From the NCBI GenBank assembly GCA_002394605.1, contig DGUI01000039.1:1-10131 (forward strand): 10,131 bases of DNA, given 5' to 3'. Below are positions 1 to 4,998 of the stretch, one piece after another. Numbering within the stretch: position 1 is the stretch's first letter; each line of letters begins with the position of its first letter. The translations under genes and the position numbers were made by a program. The notes under the pieces are model-generated. The model was not told the DNA's origin and made no database searches. It saw only the letters and a list, made by a program, of their open reading frames with translations. Source of the stretch: Mageeibacillus sp. UBA4314. Its GTDB lineage: Bacteria > Bacillota > Clostridia > Saccharofermentanales > Saccharofermentanaceae.

Positions 1-315
1 CATCTTGGCGTGTTCCTTCTCGTTATCAGCTGTCTTGAGGAAAATCGCAGAGATCTGCTCGAATCCTTCCTTCTTAGCCTTGGAAGCAAAGTAAGTATAC
101 TTGTTCCTTGCCTGTGACTCGCCTGCGAAAGCTGTCTGGAGATTCTTCTCCGTCTGTGTGCCGGCATACTTGTTGCCGGACTTGTTCTCTTCCTTCTTGG
201 CAGGCTCGCCGTCCTCTATCTTCTCAAAGCAGTCCTTCTGGAAGCAAACGGGGCACTCCTCGGGAGCCTCGTCACCTTCATGGACATAACCACAGAATTT
301 ACATACATAAGCCAT
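1..315 (-). CDS. Reverse rubrerythrin, N-terminal 105 residues (cut by left edge)
   Basis: Non-haem iron protein that reduces hydrogen peroxide in the cytoplasm of anaerobes. The visible part starts with a rubredoxin-type iron site, CKFC (C5, C8) and CPVC (C21, C24). A short Lys/Glu-rich linker (about 35-50) follows, then the start of the ferritin-like four-helix domain. GESQARNKY (65-73) supplies the first di-iron glutamate, and the ExxH motif E99/H102 in NEKEHAK is the second ligand pair. Rubredoxin first and ferritin-like second is the 'reverse' order; classical rubrerythrin has its rubredoxin domain at the C-terminus. The family is usually near 180-195 residues, so roughly 80 are missing beyond the edge. 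The ATG at 315 has CGGAGG about 7 bases upstream. The gene sits alone behind its own promoter. The family call is firm; the electron donor cannot be told from here. Confidence 0.93.
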   Translation of the reverse strand, partial: MAYVCKFCGYVHEGDEAPEECPVCFQKDCFEKIEDGEPAKKEENKSGNKYAGTQTEKNLQTAFAGESQARNKYTYFASKAKKEGFEQISAIFLKTADNEKEHAKM

Positions 316-370
316 AATGATACCTCCGAAATCGTATTGCCGGATCCGTTAGACCCTATGCAGATACTTT

Positions 371-398
371 AACATATCGGGCGGACTTTTTCTGTTAA
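371..398 (-). promoter_or_regulatory. Candidate promoter for the rubrerythrin gene
   Basis: On the minus strand TTAACA (398-393, five of six to the -35 consensus) is followed after 16 bases by TATGTT (376-371, four of six to the -10 consensus). This lies about 55 bases before the rubrerythrin start and just after the hairpin that closes the upstream operon, so a separate promoter is expected here. AT-rich sequence at about 395-410 could hold a peroxide-regulator site, but I see no clean PerR box. Confidence 0.4.
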
Positions 399-415
399 TT
401 ATTTATATACGCCGA

Positions 416-445
416 AAGGGTGCCCCGGCTCGATGGGGCACCCTT
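416..445 (-). terminator. Hairpin terminator of the padR-DUF1700 operon
   Basis: Perfect 11-bp stem (AAGGGTGCCCC at 416-426 with GGGGCACCCTT at 435-445) and an 8-base loop, about 50 bases after the stop of the 71-residue gene and before the rubrerythrin promoter. On the minus strand the stem ends in CCCTTTCGG, so the U tract is short and termination may be imperfect. Position and stem strength still make this its most likely role. Confidence 0.65.
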
Positions 446-496
446 CCTGACACAAACAACCTTCACCCTGTTCCAGAAGAATTAAGAGCTATTCCC

Positions 497-712
497 TTAT
501 TTCACTTTAACCTTAACGTTGACATTATCATCAGGTATAAATGTATCGTCAAACCATTCTGTAACATCACTTACGCACTTCTTGAAGTCGAACTCGCCGA
601 CCTTCTTTGCCGAAGGTCCGATGAGGAGCAGAATCGCGATGATACCCGTCACAACTGCAAGAACGAGTGCAGAAAGACCTGTTATTAATATTGCAACTGC
701 AGACTTTTTCAT
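497..712 (-). CDS. Small membrane protein, third gene of the PadR operon
   Basis: A 71-residue protein of unknown function. It begins MKKS, then has one long hydrophobic segment (about 6-33) that should span the membrane. A short linker (GPSAKKVGEFDFKK) and an acidic patch (DDTFIPDD) follow, and it ends in an alternating Val/Lys run, NVNVKVKVK. The tail should lie outside if the N-terminus is inside. Its ribosome site, AAGGAGGGG, is exceptionally strong and abuts the stop of the DUF1700 gene 12 bases upstream, so it is clearly translated as part of that operon. In related loci I recall, the gene after PadR and DUF1700 often codes for a larger cell-surface protein (DUF4097 type). This one could be a shortened relative, which is inference only. 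Confidence 0.8.
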   Translation of the reverse strand: MKKSAVAILITGLSALVLAVVTGIIAILLLIGPSAKKVGEFDFKKCVSDVTEWFDDTFIPDDNVNVKVKVK

Positions 713-724
713 ATTAACCCCTCC

Positions 725-1288
725 TTAGAAACCTTCATTCCAGACTTTCCTGTTCCAGCTGATGTACTTGCCGGTGCCCTTGAAGAAGAGCTTGAACAGG
801 AAGTAGAGCATGCATGTCAGGAAGATCACAGTGAAGAACATCGAGATGTCCAGCATGATCAGACCCGGCATAAATGAACCTGTTGCGGGGATCTTGATCG
901 CGAGTGCAACGATCGCTGCGACGAGTCCTACATCAACTACTGCAAGCGCAATACTTACGAAGAACAGGACTACCCACGCGGGGATACCTACGAAAACATT
1001 AAACAGGACTACGAACAGAGGGCCTGATGCTTCCTTGTCCATCTTGTCGATCTGCTTCTCTTTATTACGGTTCAGGACGTTGTTGATCATCGTCTCGTTG
1101 CCGTCCAGGTACGCGATAGCCAGATCCCTGGGGTCGCCTAAGCCCTTGCTGATCTCTTCCTCAGTCTTGCCATTGGCTATCCCCTCTTCGAAATGAGCAT
1201 CTATATCGGCAATGATCTCTGTGACGTCGCTGTATGACATCGTTCCGAGCTTGCCGCTCAATGAATCGAGATATTCTTTCTTTGTCAT
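725..1288 (-). CDS. DUF1700 (HAAS-type) membrane protein
   Basis: A 187-residue protein. Residues 1-75 form the soluble N-terminal domain of the DUF1700/HAAS family: MTKKEYLDSL, DVTEIIADIDAHFEEG, then LGDPRDLAIAYL (50-61). A charged linker (about 73-88) leads to a hydrophobic region with two or three membrane segments (about 91-115, 117-134 and 143-168) and a basic tail. Such proteins are usually encoded right after a PadR regulator and are thought to work with it in envelope sensing or control; the molecular role is not established. Its ATG overlaps the padR stop in an ATGA junction (1288-1285), with GGAGGAG just upstream inside padR, so the two are translationally coupled. Family call firm, function open. 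Confidence 0.88.
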   Translation of the reverse strand: MTKKEYLDSLSGKLGTMSYSDVTEIIADIDAHFEEGIANGKTEEEISKGLGDPRDLAIAYLDGNETMINNVLNRNKEKQIDKMDKEASGPLFVVLFNVFVGIPAWVVLFFVSIALAVVDVGLVAAIVALAIKIPATGSFMPGLIMLDISMFFTVIFLTCMLYFLFKLFFKGTGKYISWNRKVWNEGF

Positions 1289-1599
1289 TGTTCTCCTCCT
1301 ATGATCCCACTAACCAATGCGGTGAATTCTTTCCATTCCTTTGTATCCGTCTCAAGCCTCTGTCTTCCTTTGTCGGTCAGACTGTAGTACTTGCGCGGCG
1401 GACCTCCCGAAGACTCCTTAAGATATGTACTTACTTCCCCTGTGCTTGCGAGCTTACGAAGCAGCGGGTATACGGTTCCGTCCGCGATCTGTATCTTGGA
1501 CGATAATTCCTCCGCCAGGTCATACCCGTAACTATCCCCCTTGCTCAAAACAGCGAGTACACACATATCGAGAACGCCTTTTTTAAACTGCGTATTCAA
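1285..1599 (-). CDS. PadR-family transcriptional regulator
   Basis: A 104-residue winged-helix DNA-binding protein of the short PadR class. It opens with NTQFKKGVLDMCVLAVL (helix 1), then GDSYGYDLAEEL (21-32), the recognition-helix region DGTVYPLLRKL (40-50), and the wing SGGPPRKYYSLTDKG (64-78). A final helix, about 81-100, would form the dimer. The start is TTG at 1599: family members typically begin M-x-x-Q-F-K-K-G, which fits this codon. The nearby ATG at 1606 is in another frame and stops after seven codons. The ribosome site AAGGAGG lies 11 bases before the TTG, rather far. It is the first gene of a three-gene operon and probably represses its own promoter through the palindrome at 1645-1669. 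The ligand is unknown. Confidence 0.92.
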   Translation of the reverse strand: MNTQFKKGVLDMCVLAVLSKGDSYGYDLAEELSSKIQIADGTVYPLLRKLASTGEVSTYLKESSGGPPRKYYSLTDKGRQRLETDTKEWKEFTALVSGIIGGEQ

Positions 1600-1635
1600 T
1601 TTGCATCAGTCCTCCTTTGTTTTGATTACGATGTG

Positions 1636-1664
1636 AATATAGCACAGTATTGAACAATATTCAA
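1636..1664 (-). promoter_or_regulatory. Promoter of the padR operon
   Basis: On the minus strand TTGAAT (1664-1659) is followed after 17 bases by TATATT (1641-1636), which is preceded by TG one base upstream (extended -10, TGCTATATT). Transcription would start near 1629, about 30 bases before the padR start codon. Confidence 0.65.
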
Positions 1665-1669
1665 TACTG
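1645..1669. promoter_or_regulatory. Perfect palindrome, probable PadR operator
   Basis: CAGTATTGAA (1645-1654) and its exact reverse complement TTCAATACTG (1660-1669) are separated by five bases. The palindrome covers the -35 element and much of the promoter spacer of the padR operon, where a bound dimer would block RNA polymerase. PadR proteins commonly repress their own operons from such sites. Assigning this site to PadR is inference from position and symmetry. Confidence 0.65.
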
Positions 1670-1750
1670 AATTAAAAATGTTAGCTGGAGTGCGACGAAA
1701 AATAGACCACGCCGATGGCGAATTATCCATACAGAAATGTTGTTCTGCCG

Positions 1751-2569
1751 TTAGAGAGCCGCAAAGAACGTGCCGATATTCTCCTGATCAAGGATCTGCT
1801 CCAAGATCTGAGGCGTGGAACCCTGTGCGATGACGCCGCATATGCCATGTTCCATTACCTTCTTCATAGCAGTGACTTTGGTAGCCATTCCGCCAGTACC
1901 GAGCTTACTGCCCGGAGCACCTGCTGCTTCCACCATCTCATCTGTTATCTTCTCAACATAACTGATCCTGTTGGCATTGGGATTGGTATGCGGATCATCA
2001 TCGTAAAGCCCGTCTATATCTGACAGGATGATCAGCAAATCTGCATTTGTCAGGCACGCAACATCGGCAGATAATGTATCATTGTCTCCGAACGTACCGT
2101 TATGAAGGATCTCAGCCGTCGATACCGAGTCATTCTCATTGATTACGGGAATGATCTTCTTCTCGATCAAGGCCTCGATAGTATTTGTAATATTGGATTT
2201 CGTAAGTCTGTCAAGGATATCATCCTTAGTCAGCAGGATCTGTCCGCACATGTAGGAATACTCAGCAAAACTCCTCGTATACGCATTCATGAGCTCGCAC
2301 TGTCCGACAGCGGCAAGTGCCTGCTTATCCCTGATATCTGTCGGTCTCTCGGAGAGATTAAGGAAACCCACACCGACGCCGATGGCACCGGAAGTAACCA
2401 GAAGGACTTCCTTCCCGCGGTTCATAAGATCCGCGATCGCACGGCACAGCTTGTCTATGTTGCCATGATTGATCTTGCCGTTCTCGTACGTGATCGTAGA
2501 AGTACCAACCTTAACAACGATCCTGTTGGCAAAATTGATCACCATACGTGAATTATCGATGTCCTTCAT
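1751..2569 (-). CDS. proB: Glutamate 5-kinase
   Basis: Cytoplasmic kinase that phosphorylates L-glutamate with ATP to give gamma-glutamyl phosphate, the first step of proline synthesis. The 272 residues cover the amino-acid kinase fold only: VVKVGTST (18-25), LVTSGAIGVG (57-66), NENDSVS (144-150), FGDNDTLSA (160-168), SDIDGLY (183-189) and GTGGMATK (225-232). The C-terminal PUA domain of the E. coli enzyme (367 residues) is absent, as in many Clostridia. The ATG at 2569 is preceded by GGGGG at a suitable distance. The later ATG at codon 9 has no ribosome site, so the longer form is chosen. No proA lies beside it in this window; downstream is the padR operon. Feedback control by proline is usual for the family but cannot be read here. 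Confidence 0.96.
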   Translation of the reverse strand: MKDIDNSRMVINFANRIVVKVGTSTITYENGKINHGNIDKLCRAIADLMNRGKEVLLVTSGAIGVGVGFLNLSERPTDIRDKQALAAVGQCELMNAYTRSFAEYSYMCGQILLTKDDILDRLTKSNITNTIEALIEKKIIPVINENDSVSTAEILHNGTFGDNDTLSADVACLTNADLLIILSDIDGLYDDDPHTNPNANRISYVEKITDEMVEAAGAPGSKLGTGGMATKVTAMKKVMEHGICGVIAQGSTPQILEQILDQENIGTFFAAL

Positions 2570-2604
2570 AAAAACCCCCGTCGAAATATGTCAACCAAAT
2601 AAGA

Positions 2605-2632
2605 ATTATACAAAGATACTGACAAATTGCAA
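2605..2632 (-). promoter_or_regulatory. proB promoter
   Basis: TTGCAA (2632-2627), 16 bases, then a perfect TATAAT (2610-2605) on the minus strand, about 35 bases before the proB start. It is divergent from the lipoprotein promoter, whose -35 element begins only 25 bases away. Confidence 0.65.
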
Positions 2633-2656
2633 GTAATAAGCATATTATCTATATTC

Positions 2657-2685
2657 TTGACATTACTGCGCTTTGGTGAAATAAT
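2657..2685 (+). promoter_or_regulatory. Promoter of the lipoprotein operon
   Basis: A perfect -35 box TTGACA (2657-2662), a 17-base spacer, and AATAAT (2680-2685, five of six to the -10 consensus). It ends 29 bases before the lipoprotein start codon and points away from proB. Confidence 0.7.
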
Positions 2686-2714
2686 CTGCACAAAACCAGA
2701 AGGGATAGGTAAGA

Positions 2715-3317
2715 ATGAAGAAGATCGTCATCTGCGGTATCTGTTTAAGCTTCTTGTTTGCAATGACAGGATGCAATAACAACAGCGATCCGGCTGCGTC
2801 CGGACTTGTTAATGGTCCCACCGGTGTTAATGACGTAATAAATGCCCGCATCTCAGAGTCTTCTGCAACAAGCATCACTGAGGAAGAAGATTACTTCAGT
2901 GAAGAGTATTTCGCTGACGAGACTTCGGAATCTACGGAAGGAACTACAGAGGGTACCACAGGCGTCCCCCAGGCCGGGATAGATGTTGATCTTACTGCCA
3001 TGTCAGGGACCATGGTCTATTCGGAAGTCTATAACATGATGTGCAATCCCTCCGACTATGTCGGCAAGAGCGTGAAGATGCGGGGCGAGTTCAACATCTT
3101 TAATAACGATGAGACAGGCAAGACATATTATGCCTGCATAATCAAGGATGCTACAGCGTGCTGTGCGCAGGGGGTCGAGTTCAAAGCAAGAGATAAGTAT
3201 TCATTTCCCAAGGATTACCCCCAGGACGGTGAAGACATAACCGTAACAGGCGTATTCACTACCTACATGGAAGGTGATACGATGTACTGCACGCTTAAGG
3301 ATTCTGATATTCTCTGA
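2715..3317 (+). CDS. Predicted lipoprotein of unknown function
   Basis: A 200-residue exported protein. A short signal peptide (MKKIVICGICLSFLFA) ends at the lipobox MTGC, so C20 should be lipidated and the protein anchored to the outer face of the membrane. Met at lipobox position -3 is less usual than Leu. Residues 21-95 are a low-complexity Ser/Thr/Glu-rich linker. Residues about 96-200 form a compact domain with a helix (MVYSEVYNMMCNPSDYVGK) and beta strands (KSVKMRGEFNIF, YYACIIKDA, DITVTGVFTTY, MYCTLKDSDI). This pattern suggests an OB-like barrel. ACCAQGVEF (148-156) is a conspicuous motif, and C110, C141, C149, C150 and C192 could bind metal or form disulphides. I do not recognise a named family with confidence. 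It lies 20 bases before the next gene and is cotranscribed with it. Confidence 0.85.
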   Translation: MKKIVICGICLSFLFAMTGCNNNSDPAASGLVNGPTGVNDVINARISESSATSITEEEDYFSEEYFADETSESTEGTTEGTTGVPQAGIDVDLTAMSGTMVYSEVYNMMCNPSDYVGKSVKMRGEFNIFNNDETGKTYYACIIKDATACCAQGVEFKARDKYSFPKDYPQDGEDITVTGVFTTYMEGDTMYCTLKDSDIL

Positions 3318-3337
3318 GCGATCCGGGAGGTTATACC

Positions 3338-4045
3338 ATGAGCAAGAAAGTATTGGCTGTTATCCTGGGTATAGTTGCCTTTGCTGCGGGCGCAGCAACA
3401 CTGTATCTTGTTCCGCGCAATGCGTCGATCGTCACCGGCACATCCGGTTTTATAAGCAGTTCACACCATTTCTATGATGCCAATCCCATCTTCAAGGTCA
3501 GGGTGCCGTTCTCCTCAGTAAATGAGGACAGGATCAATGAGATCAAGGCGGATAATGACAAGGTGTCAGCAGAAGCACTTGAGACGGTTGCTGATAATGA
3601 TGGTGGTGTTTTTCGTGATGAGTTCACAAGTCCGGACAGCCTCGTTTATGTGCTTGGGGATAACATCTATTATTTCAGGACGGATAATACCGGCAGCGTG
3701 TATAAGATCAACGTCAAGGCCCGGGAGATAACCGAGTGCCCGCTGTCGGGATATAACGGGTTTACTGACAGTGGTCTGCGCGACAGATACACAGAGGTGG
3801 ATCATAATTTTACGGCATTCGTCTCGATCAGGACCGAGGCTCTGATAGATGCCTATCCCGGACTTAGAAACGCCATCGACAGCGTGGACGGATTGTTCTA
3901 TCACACATGCCTGTTCTACGACAACGGAAGGATATTCTTCGAGAAGAAGAGCACGATCTATGAATACATTCCGGATACGGATAAGGTCGTTAAGATAGCT
4001 TCTGTCGGCAGCGGCGAGACGGTCGAGTACGTGCTGGACAGGTAA
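3338..4045 (+). CDS. Signal-anchored extracytoplasmic protein of unknown function
   Basis: A 235-residue protein with a basic start (MSKK) and one hydrophobic segment (about 5-24) that is either a membrane anchor or a signal peptide without an obvious cleavage site. The remaining 210 residues should lie outside. Two stretches look alike: LVYVLGDNIYYFRTDNTGSV (102-121) followed by YKINVKAREITECPL, and LFYDNGRIFFEKKSTIYEYI (192-211) followed by PDTDKVVKIASV. Each is 'strand, turn with D/N-G, strand, Y-x-I/Y', as in blades of propeller-like surface domains, but two blades cannot close a propeller. The ATG at 3338 has GGGAGG 7 bases before it. A small hairpin (GACAG/CTGTC, 4037-4051) straddles the stop codon. 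No catalytic motif is visible and no function is assigned. Confidence 0.82.
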   Translation: MSKKVLAVILGIVAFAAGAATLYLVPRNASIVTGTSGFISSSHHFYDANPIFKVRVPFSSVNEDRINEIKADNDKVSAEALETVADNDGGVFRDEFTSPDSLVYVLGDNIYYFRTDNTGSVYKINVKAREITECPLSGYNGFTDSGLRDRYTEVDHNFTAFVSIRTEALIDAYPGLRNAIDSVDGLFYHTCLFYDNGRIFFEKKSTIYEYIPDTDKVVKIASVGSGETVEYVLDR

Positions 4046-4155
4046 GCTGTCTGCTGCACGATCCCCATTGCAATTATTTTGGTAAGCGGCTGAGTCTGAC
4101 TAGCTATAAGTCCGGAGGTCGTTTGCACCACTGTTAGTGAGACTGACAACGCCGG

Positions 4156-4176
4156 ATGCCACCCGGGACACCTTTG
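4156..4176. repeat. 21-bp direct repeat, copy 1
   Basis: Identical over all 21 bases to 4333-4353. It begins ATGCCACCC, is centred on the palindrome CCCGGG, and ends GACACCTTTG. The two copies are 177 bp apart and lie either side of the palindromic block at 4199-4300. Confidence 0.85.
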
Positions 4177-4198
4177 ATCCCGGTTGTGGGATCAGCTC

Positions 4199-4249
4199 AT
4201 TCTATAAAACACTCTATGTAAATTCATTACATAGAACGATATATAGAAT
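4199..4249. repeat. 51-bp self-complementary repeat, unit 1
   Basis: First of two adjacent 51-bp units that match at 41 of 51 positions. Inside the unit ATTCTATA (4199-4206) pairs with TATAGAAT (4242-4249), and CTATGTAA (4214-4221) pairs with TTACATAG (4227-4234) around a 5-base loop. Confidence 0.8.
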
Positions 4250-4300
4250 ACTCTATAAATCACTCTATGTTTTTCCATTACATAGAGCACTTTATAGAAT
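4250..4300. repeat. 51-bp self-complementary repeat, unit 2
   Basis: Second unit. TCTATAAA (4252-4259) pairs with TTTATAGA (4291-4298), and CTCTATGT (4263-4270) pairs with ACATAGAG (4280-4287). The two units also pair with each other: over 4199-4300, 38 of 51 positions are complementary about the centre at 4249/4250, so either two small hairpins or one long one can form. Confidence 0.8.
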
Positions 4301-4332
4301 GGACCGTCCGGCAGCCTTAAATCAACCCATAT

Positions 4333-4353
4333 ATGCCACCCGGGACACCTTTG
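4333..4353. repeat. 21-bp direct repeat, copy 2
   Basis: Exact second copy of 4156-4176, in the same orientation. The flanking bases on both sides differ between the copies, so the repeat ends are sharp. Confidence 0.85.
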
Positions 4354-4386
4354 TCGTTGCTCAGTATGCACCGCACCGGAACATGA

Positions 4387-4436
4387 TTACATGAATCCGT
4401 ACATGTAAACTCTGCTACATGTACATTTACATGTAA
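4387..4436. repeat. Cluster of TACATGTA palindromes
   Basis: TACATGTA or a near form recurs: TTACATG at 4387-4393, TACATGTAA at 4400-4408, TACATGTA at 4416-4423 and TTACATGTAA at 4427-4436. Each is self-complementary and any two can pair (for example 4387-4393 with 4402-4408). It could be a multi-site protein target, a decayed repeat or simple sequence drift; nothing in the window decides. Confidence 0.6.
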
Positions 4437-4484
4437 TTCCCCTCAACTAGCATCGCCCACGCATCACTCCAACCCACCCCACAC

Positions 4485-4515
4485 AAAGAAAAGGCTGTCT
4501 CTCCTAAAGACAGCC
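4485..4515 (-). terminator. Rho-independent terminator of the fab operon
   Basis: On the minus strand GGCTGTCT (4515-4508), a 7-base loop, then AGACAGCC (4500-4493) form a perfect 8-bp stem, followed directly by TTTTCTTT (4492-4485). It lies about 30 bases after the fabZ stop and has the canonical form. Confidence 0.9.
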
Positions 4516-4545
4516 CTCCCCTCACCATAAAGAATATATTTGCCC

Positions 4546-4980
4546 TCAAGTCATTATCGCGAACTTAATGGTACACTGTACGGCAACTTTGCCGTCAACC
4601 GTGGCTGTTGCCTCGCCCATGCCGACAGGACCTCTGATGGCAGTGATCTTCGTCTCGAGACGGACCACGTCGCCGGGTACGATGGGCTTCTTGAACTTGC
4701 ACTTGTCGATGCCTGCAAATACTGCGATCTTGCCCTTGAACTCAGGCTGGCAGAGGATTGCGACTGCACCTGTCTGAGCGAGCATTTCGACGGTCAGGAC
4801 ACCGGGAACGATGGGCTCTCCGGGAAAGTGGCCTGCAAAGAAAGGCTCATTATATGTGATGTTCTTGTAAGCGATGCAGTACTGTCCGGGTTCATAATCC
4901 TCAACTCTGTCGATCAGCAGGAACGGCTGTCTGTGAGGAAGGATGTCCATGATCTGCTTGATGTTAAGTGAATTAGCCAT
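4546..4980 (-). CDS. fabZ: (3R)-hydroxyacyl-ACP dehydratase FabZ
   Basis: Cytoplasmic hot-dog-fold enzyme that removes water from 3-hydroxyacyl-ACP to give trans-2-enoyl-ACP, the third step of each elongation cycle. At 144 residues it has normal length. LPHRQPFLLIDRV (14-26) is the family's N-terminal signature. The active-site segment HFPGEPIVPGVLTVEMLAQ (51-69) carries the catalytic pair H51 and E65, and FAGIDKCKFKKPIVPGD (88-104) is the usual central strand region. The ATG at 4980 has CGGAGG 7 bases upstream and follows fabF by 18 bases. It is the last gene of the operon; the terminator comes at once, whereas accC, accD and accA often follow fabZ in relatives. Confidence 0.97.
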   Translation of the reverse strand: MANSLNIKQIMDILPHRQPFLLIDRVEDYEPGQYCIAYKNITYNEPFFAGHFPGEPIVPGVLTVEMLAQTGAVAILCQPEFKGKIAVFAGIDKCKFKKPIVPGDVVRLETKITAIRGPVGMGEATATVDGKVAVQCTIKFAIMT

Positions 4981-4998
4981 AGATAAACCTCCGAATGA

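Larger units (their letters stand above)
4046..4545. other. 500-bp gene-free, repeat-rich convergent intergenic region
   Basis: No credible gene on either strand: the only sizeable reading frame (plus, 4137-4394) is made of the repeats themselves and has no ribosome site. From left to right it holds a GTAAGCGGC sequence at 4082; an imperfect inverted repeat (GTCTGACTAGC 4094-4104 with GTTAGTGAGAC 4133-4143, nine of eleven pairs); two identical 21-bp repeats; alternative small hairpins (CCGGGA/TCCCGG 4163-4183 or GATCCC/GGGATC 4176-4193); a 102-bp palindromic block; a cluster of TACATGTA palindromes; and the fab operon terminator. The plus-strand genes upstream have no clear terminator here. 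The mixture looks like the remains of small non-coding mobile repeats, but no transposase is present. Confidence 0.7.

Noticed and set aside
390..412. PerR box before the rubrerythrin gene
   Set aside because: The AT-rich stretch only loosely resembles the known box and is not a clean inverted repeat.
1698..1720. proB terminator (CGCC/GGCG hairpin before ATTTTT on the minus strand)
   Set aside because: The stem is only four pairs and the T run starts 7 bases after it, so it is too weak to annotate.
4031..4080. Terminator after the 235-residue plus-strand gene
   Set aside because: GACAG/CTGTC with outer GTGC/GCAC forms a hairpin over the stop codon, but the TTATTTT tract is about 15 bases downstream, so the canonical form is missing.
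4137..4394. 85-residue plus-strand reading frame in the repeat region
   Set aside because: It is built from the 21-bp and 51-bp repeats (ATRDTF appears twice because of them), has no ribosome site and resembles no protein.
4540..4971. Plus-strand 143-residue frame opposite fabZ, and similar long frames opposite fabF, fabK and fabH
   Set aside because: They are antisense shadows of well-supported genes, without ribosome sites or recognisable domains.
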